Below, in pieces: positions 17,222 through 25,975 of a stretch of DNA of 43,187 nt. The notes beneath the pieces were generated by a model. That model made no database searches. It saw only the letters and a program-made list of their open reading frames with translations, and was not told where the DNA came from. The translations under genes were made by a program, and so were the position numbers. Every line of letters begins with the position of its first letter. Position 1 is the first letter of the stretch. Source of the DNA: an uncultured Mucilaginibacter sp. (GTDB taxonomy: Bacteria; Bacteroidota; Bacteroidia; Sphingobacteriales; Sphingobacteriaceae); NCBI RefSeq assembly GCF_937859865.1, contig NZ_CALMAT010000006.1, forward strand, positions 1 to 43,187, read 5' to 3'.

Positions 17222-17543
17222 CAAATTTATACCGGTAAAAGAAGCATTTGACGAAAAGCTGCCAACATTAAAAATATTTAGAAATCCAATATATATTACT
17301 TCCACAAATCTTCGGTAACAATTTTTACGCCTTTGCCGTTTTTGTAATCTTCTTCGCCCTGGCGCACTTTAGCAACAGCATCAGGGCTGTAATAAGTTTT
17401 TTCAGTTTTAAATTTAACTTTAAGGGCTTTTGCAAAAGCTTTAATCGCACTTAACTGTTCTTTGTTTTCGGGCAACATAATAATTGTTTCCATGATTTTT
17501 TGTTAGGTTGAAAATACAAATTTATACCCATAAAAGAAGCATT
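17222..17543 (+). repeat. 27-bp direct repeats (25/27 identical) bounding the DUF2683 gene
   Basis: CAAATTTATACC + GG + TAAAAGAAGCATT at 17222-17248 and CAAATTTATACC + CA + TAAAAGAAGCATT at 17517-17543. Both are full motif copies in the same orientation and enclose a single small gene. Confidence 0.8.
17296..17493 (-). CDS. DUF2683-like protein, orphan antitoxin candidate
   Basis: 65 residues: METIIMLPENKEQLSAIKAF, then KALKVKF, and a C-terminal KNGKGVKIVTEDLWK. This matches the small DUF2683-type proteins of Bacteroidota, usually encoded just upstream of a RelE/ParE-family toxin and thought to be antitoxins. Here the expected toxin position downstream (left of 17296) holds only repeats, so the gene is an orphan. 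It lies between two near-identical motif copies, which could reflect loss of the toxin by recombination. DNA binding or toxin binding is inferred from the family, not shown. Confidence 0.75.
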   Translation of the reverse strand: METIIMLPENKEQLSAIKAFAKALKVKFKTEKTYYSPDAVAKVRQGEEDYKNGKGVKIVTEDLWK

Positions 17544-17546
17544 GCC

Positions 17547-19364
17547 TCAATTAACTTCCAACCCAATTTCCCTTAATAAAATAGAAGCATTAAAAGTTTT
17601 ACAGGCGCCATCTTTGATCTTGTAATCAAAAAACATATCCTGATTTTGCATTTTGATATCGAAATGAAAATTGCGGACAGCGCCAGAATGTTCGTCGGCC
17701 AAATCGGCAATTTGCAAATCGTGCGTAGCAACCAAAGCGGCGGTTTGCTGGCGGATCAACCTTTCGATAAACGCTTTGGAACCGGCGTATTTATCTTTGC
17801 TGTTGGTGCCGCGCAGCATTTCGTCAATTAAAACAAGCACGTCGCTTTCAGCGGCGGTTTTTTCGAGGATCATTTTTAAACGGTCCAGTTCGGCTTTAAA
17901 AGTGGAAGTGCTTTCGTTTAGTGAATCTTTGATGCGCATGTAACTTACCAGTTTTAGTACGGAAACGGTCATGCTTTCGGCACAAACCGGCGCACCCGAA
18001 TAAGCTAAAACTAAGTTAATGCCTAAAGTTCGCAGAAAAGTACTTTTGCCAGCCATGTTCGAGCCGGTAATCACATCCACAGTTTTATGGTTTTCCATCG
18101 AAAAATTATTGACCACACGTTTTTCTTCGACGATCAGCGGATGGCCTAATTTCTTCATTGTTAAACAAAACTCGTTGCTGATTTTTGGAAAAGGCCAGTC
18201 GGGATGGTTGTAATGCAAGGTGCTTAAACTGGTGATTGCCTCAAAACCCGAAATCACTTCAAAAGCTTTTAAAATAAATACCGAAGACGTTTGGTGCCAT
18301 TTGGAAACTTTGATGGAGCAGCGGATGCCCCACAAAAAAAGCAGGTTTAAAAACAGCGCGCCAATAGGCGTTGCCATCAAATCAAACTGTTTGATGATTT
18401 TTGCCAGTGATGCTATTTTTACATAGGTTTTTTCGGAACGGTTTGCAGGTTCGCATTGCTGCACCAAATTTTTAAGGTAAATGCATTGCCAGTTTTCTTC
18501 TTCAATCCATTTTAAAACTTCTGCATAAGCATTTAACTGCCCGGCGCATTTGCTAAAACCGCTGTGTACGCTGTTCACTTCTTTGTTGTAAATACCCGAT
18601 AAAAAGAAGTTGAACAGCAGCACAAATACCAAAATGTTCAAAAAAATACCGATAAAAAAAGCACCGGCAACTAAAGCCGCAACAAGATAAGGTAAAATTT
18701 GGATGTACGTTTTCAGCCATTTTCGTTCTGTAAAAGCAATCCGGTTTTTTAAACCGTTGCTGATCGCGGCGCTCAAATTTTCCATTTCGTGATGAACGAA
18801 CGGCAATAAATGTGCGCGGAAATTGAAGGTTGCTTTAATCTTTTCTTTCAGTTCTTTTACGGCTTGCTGGCGTTCTTCGATCACCATTTTTTCGGAAAGG
18901 TTTTTAAACCAATTGGCTAAAATTGCTTTGCCGTTTTGCGTATTGCTTCGGTTCACTTCGTGAAACAGCGAAAACGGACCAAAAATATCGAGGTCATCGG
19001 TGTAAGGATGGGTTGCAGAGGCAAAGCCGGAACCATCATCGTAAAGATTTTTATGCGCTTGTAAATTGTCAATTTCGTTTTCGATAACGGCCAGCAAATT
19101 CTTGTTGAAATCGTGCTGCACCTGCAATTTTCCCTGCTTCATCACCAACTGCATAAACACAAAACTGGTGAGCAAAAAAACGAGCAGCATGTAAATTGCG
19201 CCGAAGTGTCCAATCAAATAAATGATGACAATTCCGGTTAAAAACGCAGCCAACCGGTACAACGAAATTTGGTTGATGCTTCTTTTACAGGCTAAAACTT
19301 GTTGCGTAAGCGTGCTTGCTTCCTGCTCGTATTTTTGTAAAACCTGCTGTTCCTGCTCCGTCAT
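17547..19364 (-). CDS. Membrane-associated MutS-family ATPase
   Basis: 605 residues. The N-terminus is a coiled coil, then hydrophobic segments near 37-75 and again near 230-265, so it is membrane-anchored, unlike repair MutS. The middle resembles the MutS core. The C-terminal ATPase has Walker A GSNMAGKSTF near 435, Walker B VLVLIDEMLRGTNS near 515, and ATHDLQIADL after it. No N-terminal mismatch-recognition domain is present. This MutS-like type is widespread in Bacteroidota; its job is unknown and mismatch repair should not be assumed. A motif copy (19277-19287) encodes the CKRSI codons in the N-terminal part. It diverges from rlmH. Confidence 0.88.
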   Translation of the reverse strand: MTEQEQQVLQKYEQEASTLTQQVLACKRSINQISLYRLAAFLTGIVIIYLIGHFGAIYMLLVFLLTSFVFMQLVMKQGKLQVQHDFNKNLLAVIENEIDNLQAHKNLYDDGSGFASATHPYTDDLDIFGPFSLFHEVNRSNTQNGKAILANWFKNLSEKMVIEERQQAVKELKEKIKATFNFRAHLLPFVHHEMENLSAAISNGLKNRIAFTERKWLKTYIQILPYLVAALVAGAFFIGIFLNILVFVLLFNFFLSGIYNKEVNSVHSGFSKCAGQLNAYAEVLKWIEEENWQCIYLKNLVQQCEPANRSEKTYVKIASLAKIIKQFDLMATPIGALFLNLLFLWGIRCSIKVSKWHQTSSVFILKAFEVISGFEAITSLSTLHYNHPDWPFPKISNEFCLTMKKLGHPLIVEEKRVVNNFSMENHKTVDVITGSNMAGKSTFLRTLGINLVLAYSGAPVCAESMTVSVLKLVSYMRIKDSLNESTSTFKAELDRLKMILEKTAAESDVLVLIDEMLRGTNSKDKYAGSKAFIERLIRQQTAALVATHDLQIADLADEHSGAVRNFHFDIKMQNQDMFFDYKIKDGACKTFNASILLREIGLEVN

Positions 19365-19385
19365 TTAATAGGCATTTTAAAAATC

Positions 19386-19393
19386 TATCTTTG
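19386..19393 (+). promoter_or_regulatory. Putative -7 box for rlmH
   Basis: TATCTTTG matches TAnnTTTG and lies 64 nt before the rlmH ATG. No clear TTTG at -33. Confidence 0.45.
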
Positions 19394-19457
19394 TACAATC
19401 AGGTGCGAAAGTATCTAAATTAACACCAAATTTTGTTTTTAATTCTGTTCCGAAAAG

Positions 19458-19931
19458 ATGAAGATCACTTTACTTTGTGTAGGCAAAACCGAAGAAAAAT
19501 ATTTAAACGAAGGCATCGAAATCTACCTCAAAAGGCTGAAGCATTACATTAAGCTGGAAATCATAGAAATTCCGGAGTTGAAAAATACGAAAGGTTTGAG
19601 CCAGGAACAACAGAAAGCAAAAGAAGCGGAATTGATTTTGAAGAAACTGGCATCAACAGATTTTGTGGTTTTGCTGGACGAACGCGGACAAGAACTTTCG
19701 TCCCTGCAATTTGCCGATCTGCTAAACAAAAGGATGCTGGCCTCAACCCAAAACCTGGTTTTTATCATCGGCGGCCCATACGGATTTGACAACAGTATTT
19801 ACCAGCGCGCCAACGAAAAACTTTCGCTTTCTAAACTTACCTTTTCGCATCAAATGGTGCGTTTATTTTTTGTAGAACAGGTTTACCGCGCGTTTACGAT
19901 TTTAAAGAATGAACCTTATCACCATGAATAA
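19458..19931 (+). CDS. rlmH: 23S rRNA (pseudouridine1915-N3)-methyltransferase
   Basis: 157 residues, exactly the family size. Signatures: MKITLLCVGKTEEKYLNEGI at the start, LLDERGQELSS near 73, FIIGGPYGFD near 103, and the C-terminal SLSKLTFSHQMVRLFFVEQ followed by YRAFTILKNEPYHHE. The enzyme is a SPOUT-class methyltransferase using S-adenosylmethionine to methylate pseudouridine 1915 in helix 69 of 23S rRNA on assembled ribosomes. It is monocistronic and divergent from the MutS-like gene. No anomalies. Confidence 0.97.
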   Translation: MKITLLCVGKTEEKYLNEGIEIYLKRLKHYIKLEIIEIPELKNTKGLSQEQQKAKEAELILKKLASTDFVVLLDERGQELSSLQFADLLNKRMLASTQNLVFIIGGPYGFDNSIYQRANEKLSLSKLTFSHQMVRLFFVEQVYRAFTILKNEPYHHE

Positions 19932-20015
19932 AAAGAGCGTGGAGCGAGGATTCAAGAGCGGGTTTGCGTGAATAAAAAGCTGACCCAAAACTGGAAAACG
20001 CCTCAAATGATTGAC

Positions 20016-20023
20016 TAACTTTG
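20016..20023 (+). promoter_or_regulatory. -7 box giving a leaderless or near-leaderless czcD-like transcript
   Basis: TAACTTTG ends only 4 nt before the ATG at 20028. With the usual Bacteroidota geometry transcription would begin at or next to the start codon. Confidence 0.55.
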
Positions 20024-20027
20024 CATT

Positions 20028-20957
20028 ATGGCTCACACGCATTCACACGATCATTCACATTCGCACCATCACCACGACCACGCACCCAAAATAACGCATT
20101 TGACCAGGGCTTTTGTGATTGGTATTATCCTGAATGCTGCTTTTGTGGTTACTGAAGTGGTTAGCGGTTTTTACACGCATTCGCTTTCGTTATTAACGGA
20201 TGCCGGCCATAATTTAAGCGATGTGGCCAGTTTGGCGTTGGCATTGCTGGCGTTTAAGCTTTCCGGCGTAGCCAAAAACAGTCAATATACCTATGGTTAC
20301 AAGCGTTCTACCATCATCGTTTCGCTGCTCAATGCCATCATTTTGCTGGCTGCCGTTGTAATTATTGCTTACGAAGCCGTTAACCGTTTTATGCACCCCG
20401 AACCGATTGCCGGCGGCACGATTGCCTGGGTTGCTGCTGCCGGGATTTTGGTGAACGGCATTACGGCCTGGCTTTTTGTAAAAGGGAAAGAAGACGACCT
20501 GAACGTAAAAGGCGCGTATTTACATATGGCAGTGGATGCGGTTGTTTCCTTGGGCGTGGTGGTTTCAGGTATCATCATTTATTTTACACATTGGTTTTGG
20601 GTAGATAGCCTGGTGAGTTTAATTATTGTGGTGGTGATTGTGGGCGGAACCTGGAGTTTGCTGAAAGAAAGTTTGCGGCTTTCTTTAGATGGCATCCCGA
20701 AGGAACTGGACCTGGAAAAAGTAAAAAAAGCCATGCTAAAAACAGTAGGCGTAAAAGATGTGCACCATATCCACATTTGGGCTTTGAGCACAACAGAAAA
20801 TGCGTTGACAGCACACGTTGTAATTGACCCATCAGCCGTTGCTTCTTTTAACCACATTAAAAAAGAGTTGCGGCACGAATTGCTGCATTTGGATATCCAG
20901 CACAGCACTTTTGAGCCGGAGTTTTCGGTAGAAAGTTGCAGTAACCAGGAATGTTAG
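20028..20957 (+). CDS. Cation diffusion facilitator (CzcD/ZitB-like) metal exporter
   Basis: 309 residues. A histidine-rich N-terminus (HTHSHDHSHSHHHHDH) precedes six membrane segments. The HxxxD/DxxxH-type metal site is visible as LLTDAGHNLSD near 62 and HMAVDAVVSLGVV near 167. A C-terminal cytoplasmic domain with KDVHHIHIWALS near 245 completes the CDF fold. The protein exchanges Zn2+, Co2+ or Cd2+ for protons across the inner membrane. It is a single gene. A variant motif copy (20737-20747) lies in the codons for LKTVG. The hairpin at 20968-21011 starts 11 bp after the stop. Confidence 0.95.
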   Translation: MAHTHSHDHSHSHHHHDHAPKITHLTRAFVIGIILNAAFVVTEVVSGFYTHSLSLLTDAGHNLSDVASLALALLAFKLSGVAKNSQYTYGYKRSTIIVSLLNAIILLAAVVIIAYEAVNRFMHPEPIAGGTIAWVAAAGILVNGITAWLFVKGKEDDLNVKGAYLHMAVDAVVSLGVVVSGIIIYFTHWFWVDSLVSLIIVVVIVGGTWSLLKESLRLSLDGIPKELDLEKVKKAMLKTVGVKDVHHIHIWALSTTENALTAHVVIDPSAVASFNHIKKELRHELLHLDIQHSTFEPEFSVESCSNQEC

Positions 20958-20967
20958 TAAGATAGGA

Positions 20968-21011
20968 ATGCTTCTTTTAGCACTATAATTTTTGTGTGCT
21001 AAAAGAAGCAT
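20968..21011. repeat. Perfect inverted pair of the dispersed motif
   Basis: ATGCTTCTTTTAGCAC (20968-20983) and GTGCTAAAAGAAGCAT (20996-21011) are exact reverse complements around a 12-nt AT-rich loop. It sits just after the CDF exporter stop and could act as a transcript end, although no T-run follows. Confidence 0.9.
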
Positions 21012-21106
21012 GTTGTCATTTCGGCCGAAGGGAGAAACCCTCTTCAAAGCGGTTAGGCTGCGGTTGTTGAAAGAAGATTTTTCCCTTCGGTCGAAAAATG
21101 ACAACA
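21011..21106. repeat. 96-bp imperfect palindromic repeat
   Basis: The left arm begins TGTTGTCATTTCGGCCGAAG. The right arm, read on the minus strand, begins TGTTGTCATTTTTCGACCG and continues AAGGGAAAAATC. The arms are about 40 nt each. Repeats with the phrase GTCATTTCGACCGAAGGGA are, from general knowledge, frequent between Bacteroidota genes. Confidence 0.75.
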
Positions 21107-21274
21107 ATGCCGGAAGCTGTATAAGCTACACCTCATGCTTCCTTCTTTCCGGCTTCCGGACTTTCCCAACTTCCCAACTTTCTCCAATACTTCTTTTATC
21201 AGCATAAAGTCAATACCGGCTTGCCTTCAAACTCAAACTAAAAATTCGCCGTTACCATTAGTAAAACACCAAAA

Positions 21275-21637
21275 ATGGAATACAATAAATTAACGCCCGA
21301 AGAAGAATACGTGATCCTGCACAAAGGGACTGAACGGCCTTTTACCGGCGAATACACCAATTTAAAAGACGCTGGAACGTACGTTTGCCGCCGCTGCAAC
21401 ACGCCGCTTTACACCTCGGATACCAAGTTCGAATCGCATTGCGGCTGGCCAAGTTTTGATGATGAAATTCCGGGAGCGGTAAAACGCGTTGCAGACCGTG
21501 ATGGCCGAAGGGTAGAAATTGTATGTAATAATTGTGGCGCCCATTTAGGCCACGTTTTTACCGGCGAAAGGTTTACGCCAAAAAATACACGCCATTGTGT
21601 AAACTCTATTTCGATGAAATTTATCCCGGCAAAATAG
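21275..21637 (+). CDS. msrB: Peptide-methionine (R)-S-oxide reductase
   Basis: 120 residues, a compact single-domain MsrB. Structural zinc ligands are Cys38, Cys41, Cys84 and Cys87 (two CxxC pairs). The catalytic cysteine is Cys108 in [18 protein letters not shown] at 57-63 and HLGHVF at 90-95 are family signatures. The enzyme reduces the R form of methionine sulfoxide in proteins using thioredoxin. No signal peptide, so it is cytoplasmic. It is flanked by the repeat island on the left and by a motif-linked terminator and the nrdBA locus on the right. Confidence 0.97.
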   Translation: MEYNKLTPEEEYVILHKGTERPFTGEYTNLKDAGTYVCRRCNTPLYTSDTKFESHCGWPSFDDEIPGAVKRVADRDGRRVEIVCNNCGAHLGHVFTGERFTPKNTRHCVNSISMKFIPAK

Positions 21638-21692
21638 GGCTAAATTGTAAAACGGGTTTTCGCTTACGGTAAAAAACCGGCAATGTTGCCAA

Positions 21693-21701
21693 TGTGGATA
21701 A
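21693..21701 (-). promoter_or_regulatory. Perfect DnaA box upstream of nrdB
   Basis: TGTGGATAA on the plus strand is the reverse complement of TTATCCACA, the consensus DnaA-binding 9-mer. It lies 49 bp before the nrdB -7 box. DnaA control of class I reductase genes is known in other bacteria. One isolated box can also be chance. Confidence 0.4.
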
Positions 21702-21749
21702 CTTTAAAAGTGTTTAAAACTTGATCTTCCAGGCACCTTTCTCAAAGGC

Positions 21750-21757
21750 TATATTTG
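21750..21757 (+). promoter_or_regulatory. Putative -7 box for nrdB
   Basis: TATATTTG matches TAnnTTTG. The resulting leader of about 150 nt contains a motif copy and the hairpin at 21851-21877. Confidence 0.5.
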
Positions 21758-21843
21758 TATCAAGGCGAACGAAAATTGTTCAACTCATTGGTAAAATTCA
21801 TAATTGCCAATGCAAACTGAAAAACTAAAAAAATTTATGCCGA

Positions 21844-21877
21844 TAAAAGAAGCCTTCCAAACAGGATGGCTTTTTTT
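21844..21877 (+). terminator. Terminator-like hairpin built on a motif copy
   Basis: The motif TAAAAGAAGCC (21844-21854, one mismatch) runs into AGCCTTCC (21851-21858), which pairs with GGATGGCT (21864-21871, one internal mismatch) and is followed by T7. It would end msrB, or attenuate nrdB if that is transcribed from the box at 21750. Confidence 0.55.
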
Positions 21878-21915
21878 GGCGGCTCATATTTCACCAATTT
21901 AAAAAAGTATTACAA

Positions 21916-22896
21916 ATGATTGCAAATCAGGAAGATGAAGTATTGCTGCGGGAAAACAAAGACCGTTTTGTTATTCTGCCGATTAACTATCCCGCCATCT
22001 GGGAAATGTACAAAAAGCACGAAGCCAGCTTTTGGACGGCCGAAGAAATTGACTTGACCGACGACCAGAAACACTGGGACAATTTGAGCGATGGCGAGCG
22101 GCATTTCGTTTCGCATGTGCTGGCGTTTTTTGCGGCAAGCGACGGAATTGTAAACGAAAACCTTTCCGTCAATTTTATGAGCGAGGTGCAGGTTCCGGAA
22201 GCGCGCTGTTTTTATGGCTTCCAAATTATGATGGAAAATATTCACTCAGAAACTTACGCTTTGTTGATTGATTCGTACATCAAAAACCCGGTTGAAAAAG
22301 ACCGTTTGTTCCATGCCATTGATACCGTTCCCTGTGTAAAGAAAAAAGCAGAATGGGCTTTAAAATGGATCAACAACGGCAATTTTGCACAACGTTTGGT
22401 GGCTTTTGCCGCGGTAGAAGGCATTTTCTTTTCGGGTAGTTTCTGCTCCATTTTCTGGTTGAAAAAACGCGGTTTGATGCCGGGCTTGACTTTCAGCAAC
22501 GAATTAATCTCGCGCGATGAAGGTTTGCATTGCGAGTTTGCCTGCCTATTGTACAGCATGTTGAACAATAAACTTTCCAAAGAAGAAGTAACCGAAATCA
22601 TTGCGGATGCGGTAGTGATCGAAAAAGAGTTTATCACCGATGCACTTCCGGTCCGTTTAATTGGGATGAATGCTGATTTAATGGGACAATATATCGAGTT
22701 TGTGGCCGACCGCTGGCTGGTAGAATTAGGTTACGATAAATTGTATTTCGCCAACAATCCGTTTGATTTTATGGAGATGATTTCCCTGCAAGGCAAAACC
22801 AACTTTTTTGAAAAACGCGTTGGCGATTACCAAAAAAGCGGTGTACTAAATACCGAAGCCAAAAGCCAGGCTTTCTCTATGGATGAAGATTTTTGA
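21916..22896 (+). CDS. nrdB: Class Ia ribonucleotide reductase, small (beta) subunit
   Basis: 326 residues. Di-iron/tyrosyl-radical subunit features: [15 protein letters not shown] near 32-46; a metal Glu in [14 protein letters not shown] near 115; [20 protein letters not shown] near 173; and [15 protein letters not shown] near 200 with Glu and His ligands. The acidic C-terminus (SMDEDF) is the tail that docks on NrdA. The protein supplies the radical for making deoxyribonucleotides. It is followed by nrdA after 111 bp filled by an AGCT-rich repeat, so the two are probably co-transcribed but not tightly coupled. Confidence 0.96.
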   Translation: MIANQEDEVLLRENKDRFVILPINYPAIWEMYKKHEASFWTAEEIDLTDDQKHWDNLSDGERHFVSHVLAFFAASDGIVNENLSVNFMSEVQVPEARCFYGFQIMMENIHSETYALLIDSYIKNPVEKDRLFHAIDTVPCVKKKAEWALKWINNGNFAQRLVAFAAVEGIFFSGSFCSIFWLKKRGLMPGLTFSNELISRDEGLHCEFACLLYSMLNNKLSKEEVTEIIADAVVIEKEFITDALPVRLIGMNADLMGQYIEFVADRWLVELGYDKLYFANNPFDFMEMISLQGKTNFFEKRVGDYQKSGVLNTEAKSQAFSMDEDF

Positions 22897-22899
22897 AGA

Positions 22900-23001
22900 A
22901 GCTGAAAGCTATCAGCAGTTAGCTTTCGGCCGTTACCTAAATTGAACCAGATTAATTATGATATTCAAGCTGAAAGCTAATTGCTGACAGCTAAAAGCTC
23001 C
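22900..23001. repeat. AGCT-rich inverted repeats between nrdB and nrdA
   Basis: AGCTGAAAGCT occurs twice (22900-22910, 22968-22978), each followed by related units (ATCAGCAGTTAGCTTTCGGC and AATTGCTGACAGCTAAAAGC). The segment 22908-22930 is 21/23 identical to 28628-28650, so this is a dispersed repeat family separate from the TAAAAGAAGYA motif. Confidence 0.7.
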
Positions 23002-23007
23002 AAAACT

Positions 23008-25386
23008 ATGTTTGTAATAAAAAGAGACGGCAAAACTGAAACCGTAAAATTTGATAAAATAACCGCACGGGTAGAAAAACTGTGCTACAGTTTAAACCCG
23101 GCATTGGTTGACCCAATTGATGTGGCCAAAAAAGTAATTGAAGGTTTGTATGATGGTGTAACCACATCCGAACTGGACAACTTGGCGGCAGAAACCGCGG
23201 CATCGTTAACCACTAAACATCCGGATTATGCGCTTTTGGCTTCCCGCATTGCGGTTTCCAATTTGCATAAAAATACGATGAAGTCCTTCTCCGGGACGAT
23301 GCGGAAACTGCACGAATATGTGGACCGCAAAACTGGCAAAAATGCTTCTTTAATTGCAGATGATGTTTGGGAAGTGATCGAGCAAAACGCAGAACTGCTG
23401 GACAGCACGATTATTTACGACCGTGATTTTGGCTTTGATTACTTTGGATTTAAAACTTTAGAAAAATCATACCTGCTCAAAATTGAAGGACAAATTGTAG
23501 AGCGTCCGCAGCATTTGTTTATGCGTGTTGCAGTTGGCATCCACAAAAAGGATGTAGAAAGCGCGATCAAAACCTACCATTTAATGAGTGAGCGCTGGTT
23601 TACACATGCCACACCAACGTTGTTTAACGCCGGAACGCCAAAAGCGCAAATGTCGAGTTGCTTTTTGCTGACCATGAAAGACGACAGCATCGAAGGCATT
23701 TACGATACGCTGAAACAAACGGCCAAAATTTCGCAAAGTGCAGGCGGAATTGGTTTGAGCATCCATAATGTGCGTGCAACCGGTTCTTACATCAGCGGAA
23801 CAAATGGAACGAGCAATGGAATTATTCCAATGTTAAAAGTTTTTAACGATACGGCCCGTTATGTTGATCAGGGCGGTGGCAAGCGCAAAGGTGCTTTTGC
23901 TGTTTATCTGGAGCCGTGGCACGCGGATATTTTTGATTTCTTAGACCTCCGCAAAAATCATGGTAAAGAAGAAATGCGCGCCCGCGATTTGTTTTATGCG
24001 CTTTGGGTTTGTGATTTATTTATGAAAAGGGTAGAAGCGGACGGCAACTGGAGTTTGTTCTGCCCGCATGAAGCACCAGGTTTAGCTGATTGCCACGGCG
24101 AAGAGTTTGAAGCTTTATATGAGCGTTACGAACGCGAAGGGCGCGCCCGCAAAACCATCAAAGCACAGGAACTTTGGTTTGCCATTTTGGATGCGCAAGT
24201 AGAAACAGGCACGCCATATTTGTTATATAAAGATGCAGCAAATAGCAAATCTAACCAGCAAAATTTAGGAACGATCAAAAGTTCTAATTTGTGTACCGAA
24301 ATTATTGAGTACACGGCTGCGGATGAAGTTGCCGTTTGTAACCTGGCTTCGTTGGCTTTGCCGCGTTATGTGATTAACGGTCAGTTTGACCACGAAAAAT
24401 TGTATGAAGTAACGTATCAGGTTACGCTGAACTTGAATACCGTTATTGATCAAAATTATTATCCGGTCATCGAAGCGCAGAATTCCAATTTGCGCCATCG
24501 TCCGGTTGGTTTGGGCGTACAAGGTTTGGCGGATGCTTTCATCAAATTGCGTTTGCCTTTTGAAAGTGCCGAAGCCCAAAAATTGAACAAAGAAATTTTT
24601 GAAACCATCTATTTTGCAGCGATGACGGCTTCAAAAGATCTGGCAGTACGAGACGGTGCTTACAAAAGTTTTAAAGGTTCGCCATTATCAAAAGGAAAAT
24701 TTCAGTTTGATTTATGGAACGTGAAACCGGACAGCGGCCGTTGGAACTGGGAAGAATTGCGGGCCGAAGTGGTAAAACATGGCGTTCGTAACTCGTTATT
24801 GGTTGCGCCGATGCCGACTGCTTCTACTTCGCAAATTTTAGGCAACAACGAATGTTTCGAACCTTATACTTCCAACATTTATACGCGTCGTGTTTTGAGC
24901 GGAGAATTTGTGGTGGTGAATAAATTTTTGCTGCACGATCTGGTTGCTTTGGGTTTGTGGAACAGCAACATGAAGAACAAGATCATCGCGGCAAATGGTT
25001 CAATCCAGGATATTCCTGAAATCCCAGCACACATCAAAGAATTGTACAAAACCGTTTGGGAAATCAAGATGCGTACCATCATTGATATGGCTGCCGATCG
25101 TGGCGCTTACATTTGCCAGTCGCAATCTTTAAACCTGTTTGTCAACCAGCCAAATGCAGCCAAATTAACCTCGATGCACTTTTACGCTTGGAAAAAAGGT
25201 TTAAAAACCGGTATGTATTATTTACGCACACAAGCTGCTTCGCAAGCGGTTCAATTTACAGTAGAAAACCAGGGCGGAAAAAATATGGAAGCGGTTATCC
25301 CGGAACATATCAATCATCCGGCAGAAGAAATTCCGGCCGGGCCAAGCTGTTCGATGGAAGAAGGTTGCGTAACCTGTTCTGCATAA
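23008..25386 (+). CDS. nrdA: Class Ia ribonucleotide reductase, large (alpha) subunit
   Basis: 792 residues from the ATG at 23008. The frame is open 27 nt further to a TTG, but those codons lie in the AGCT repeat and are unlikely to be used. An N-terminal ATP-cone covers about 1-95. The catalytic barrel has MSSCFLLTM and [14 protein letters not shown] near 215-260, NLCTEII near 430, and [21 protein letters not shown] near 600. The tail [15 protein letters not shown] carries the redox cysteines that re-reduce the active site. It reduces ribonucleoside diphosphates with NrdB. A perfect motif hairpin begins 8 bp after the stop. Confidence 0.97.
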   Translation: MFVIKRDGKTETVKFDKITARVEKLCYSLNPALVDPIDVAKKVIEGLYDGVTTSELDNLAAETAASLTTKHPDYALLASRIAVSNLHKNTMKSFSGTMRKLHEYVDRKTGKNASLIADDVWEVIEQNAELLDSTIIYDRDFGFDYFGFKTLEKSYLLKIEGQIVERPQHLFMRVAVGIHKKDVESAIKTYHLMSERWFTHATPTLFNAGTPKAQMSSCFLLTMKDDSIEGIYDTLKQTAKISQSAGGIGLSIHNVRATGSYISGTNGTSNGIIPMLKVFNDTARYVDQGGGKRKGAFAVYLEPWHADIFDFLDLRKNHGKEEMRARDLFYALWVCDLFMKRVEADGNWSLFCPHEAPGLADCHGEEFEALYERYEREGRARKTIKAQELWFAILDAQVETGTPYLLYKDAANSKSNQQNLGTIKSSNLCTEIIEYTAADEVAVCNLASLALPRYVINGQFDHEKLYEVTYQVTLNLNTVIDQNYYPVIEAQNSNLRHRPVGLGVQGLADAFIKLRLPFESAEAQKLNKEIFETIYFAAMTASKDLAVRDGAYKSFKGSPLSKGKFQFDLWNVKPDSGRWNWEELRAEVVKHGVRNSLLVAPMPTASTSQILGNNECFEPYTSNIYTRRVLSGEFVVVNKFLLHDLVALGLWNSNMKNKIIAANGSIQDIPEIPAHIKELYKTVWEIKMRTIIDMAADRGAYICQSQSLNLFVNQPNAAKLTSMHFYAWKKGLKTGMYYLRTQAASQAVQFTVENQGGKNMEAVIPEHINHPAEEIPAGPSCSMEEGCVTCSA

Positions 25387-25393
25387 AAATCAT

Positions 25394-25434
25394 CCGATAA
25401 AAGAAGCATTTTAAGTTGATGCTTCTTTTATCGG
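25394..25434. repeat. Perfect 16-bp hairpin of two facing motif copies
   Basis: CCGATAAAAGAAGCAT (25394-25409) and ATGCTTCTTTTATCGG (25419-25434) are exact reverse complements around a 9-nt loop. The orientation is the opposite of the pair at 20968-21011. A/T tracts lie outside both arms. It is the best transcript-end candidate after nrdA. Confidence 0.92.
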
Positions 25435-25453
25435 CATAAAAATTAAATAGTTA

Positions 25454-25975
25454 ATGGAAAGTTATCAGTTTTATAAAAGTATATACGATCGAGAATTGTC
25501 AAGACGTAAAGATTTAGATGCTGATATCAATTTGCCTATTACAATTTTATCTGTTCTTTTTGCTGCAAACTCTTATTTAATAAAAGAAGGAAAATTTGAT
25601 GATAAATATTGGACAGCTCATGTTGAATTTATACTGTTAACGGCCGTTTATATTAGTATAACGATAACAATAGTTTTCTTAATCAAATCTTATAATAATT
25701 TCTTTAAAGGATTTGCCTACAAAAATATGGGTTTAATGACGGAGGTTCGGAAGTATGAAGAACAGGTTGTGGAATACAATTTAAAAGTAGTTGAAAATAA
25801 GATAAGTTTTGAAGACGTTGTTATAAATAAAATAGTCAATTTTACTGACAACCATATTATTTTTAATGATGTTAGACATAGAGATATATACAAGGCAAAA
25901 ACATCACTTGTAATTACTATGATAATTACAGCATTTAATTTTATTTTAGTAACTTTTAAGTACTTAGAATTATGA
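25454..25975 (+). CDS. Three-TM membrane protein of unknown function
   Basis: 173 residues. A charged N-terminus (YDRELSRRKDLDADI, 11-25) precedes membrane segments at about 26-43, 57-77 and 151-170. A soluble stretch of about 70 residues between TM2 and TM3 is predicted helical (YEEQVVEYNLKVVENK). I do not recognise the family. The overall plan, a short cytosolic lead then clustered TMs, is like that of small membrane effectors in accessory loci, but this is only an analogy. It overlaps the next gene by ATGA (stop and start share 25972-25975), implying coupled translation. Very AT-rich compared with nrdA. It lies between two motif hairpins. Confidence 0.8.
   Translation: MESYQFYKSIYDRELSRRKDLDADINLPITILSVLFAANSYLIKEGKFDDKYWTAHVEFILLTAVYISITITIVFLIKSYNNFFKGFAYKNMGLMTEVRKYEEQVVEYNLKVVENKISFEDVVINKIVNFTDNHIIFNDVRHRDIYKAKTSLVITMIITAFNFILVTFKYLEL

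Larger units (their letters stand above)
20958..21274. other. 317-bp repeat island without genes
   Basis: In order: the 44-bp motif hairpin (20968-21011); a long imperfect palindrome (21011-21106); a smaller inverted pair CCGGAAGC/GCTTCCGG with the tandem phrase CCCAACTT between about 21113 and 21180; and another full motif copy at 21188-21198, 77 bp before msrB. Three repeat families are stacked head to tail. Confidence 0.7.

Noticed and set aside
17108-17305. 65-codon minus-strand ORF downstream of the DUF2683 gene
   Set aside because: It reads through repeat sequence and the motif; composition is not protein-like, so it is not taken as the missing toxin.
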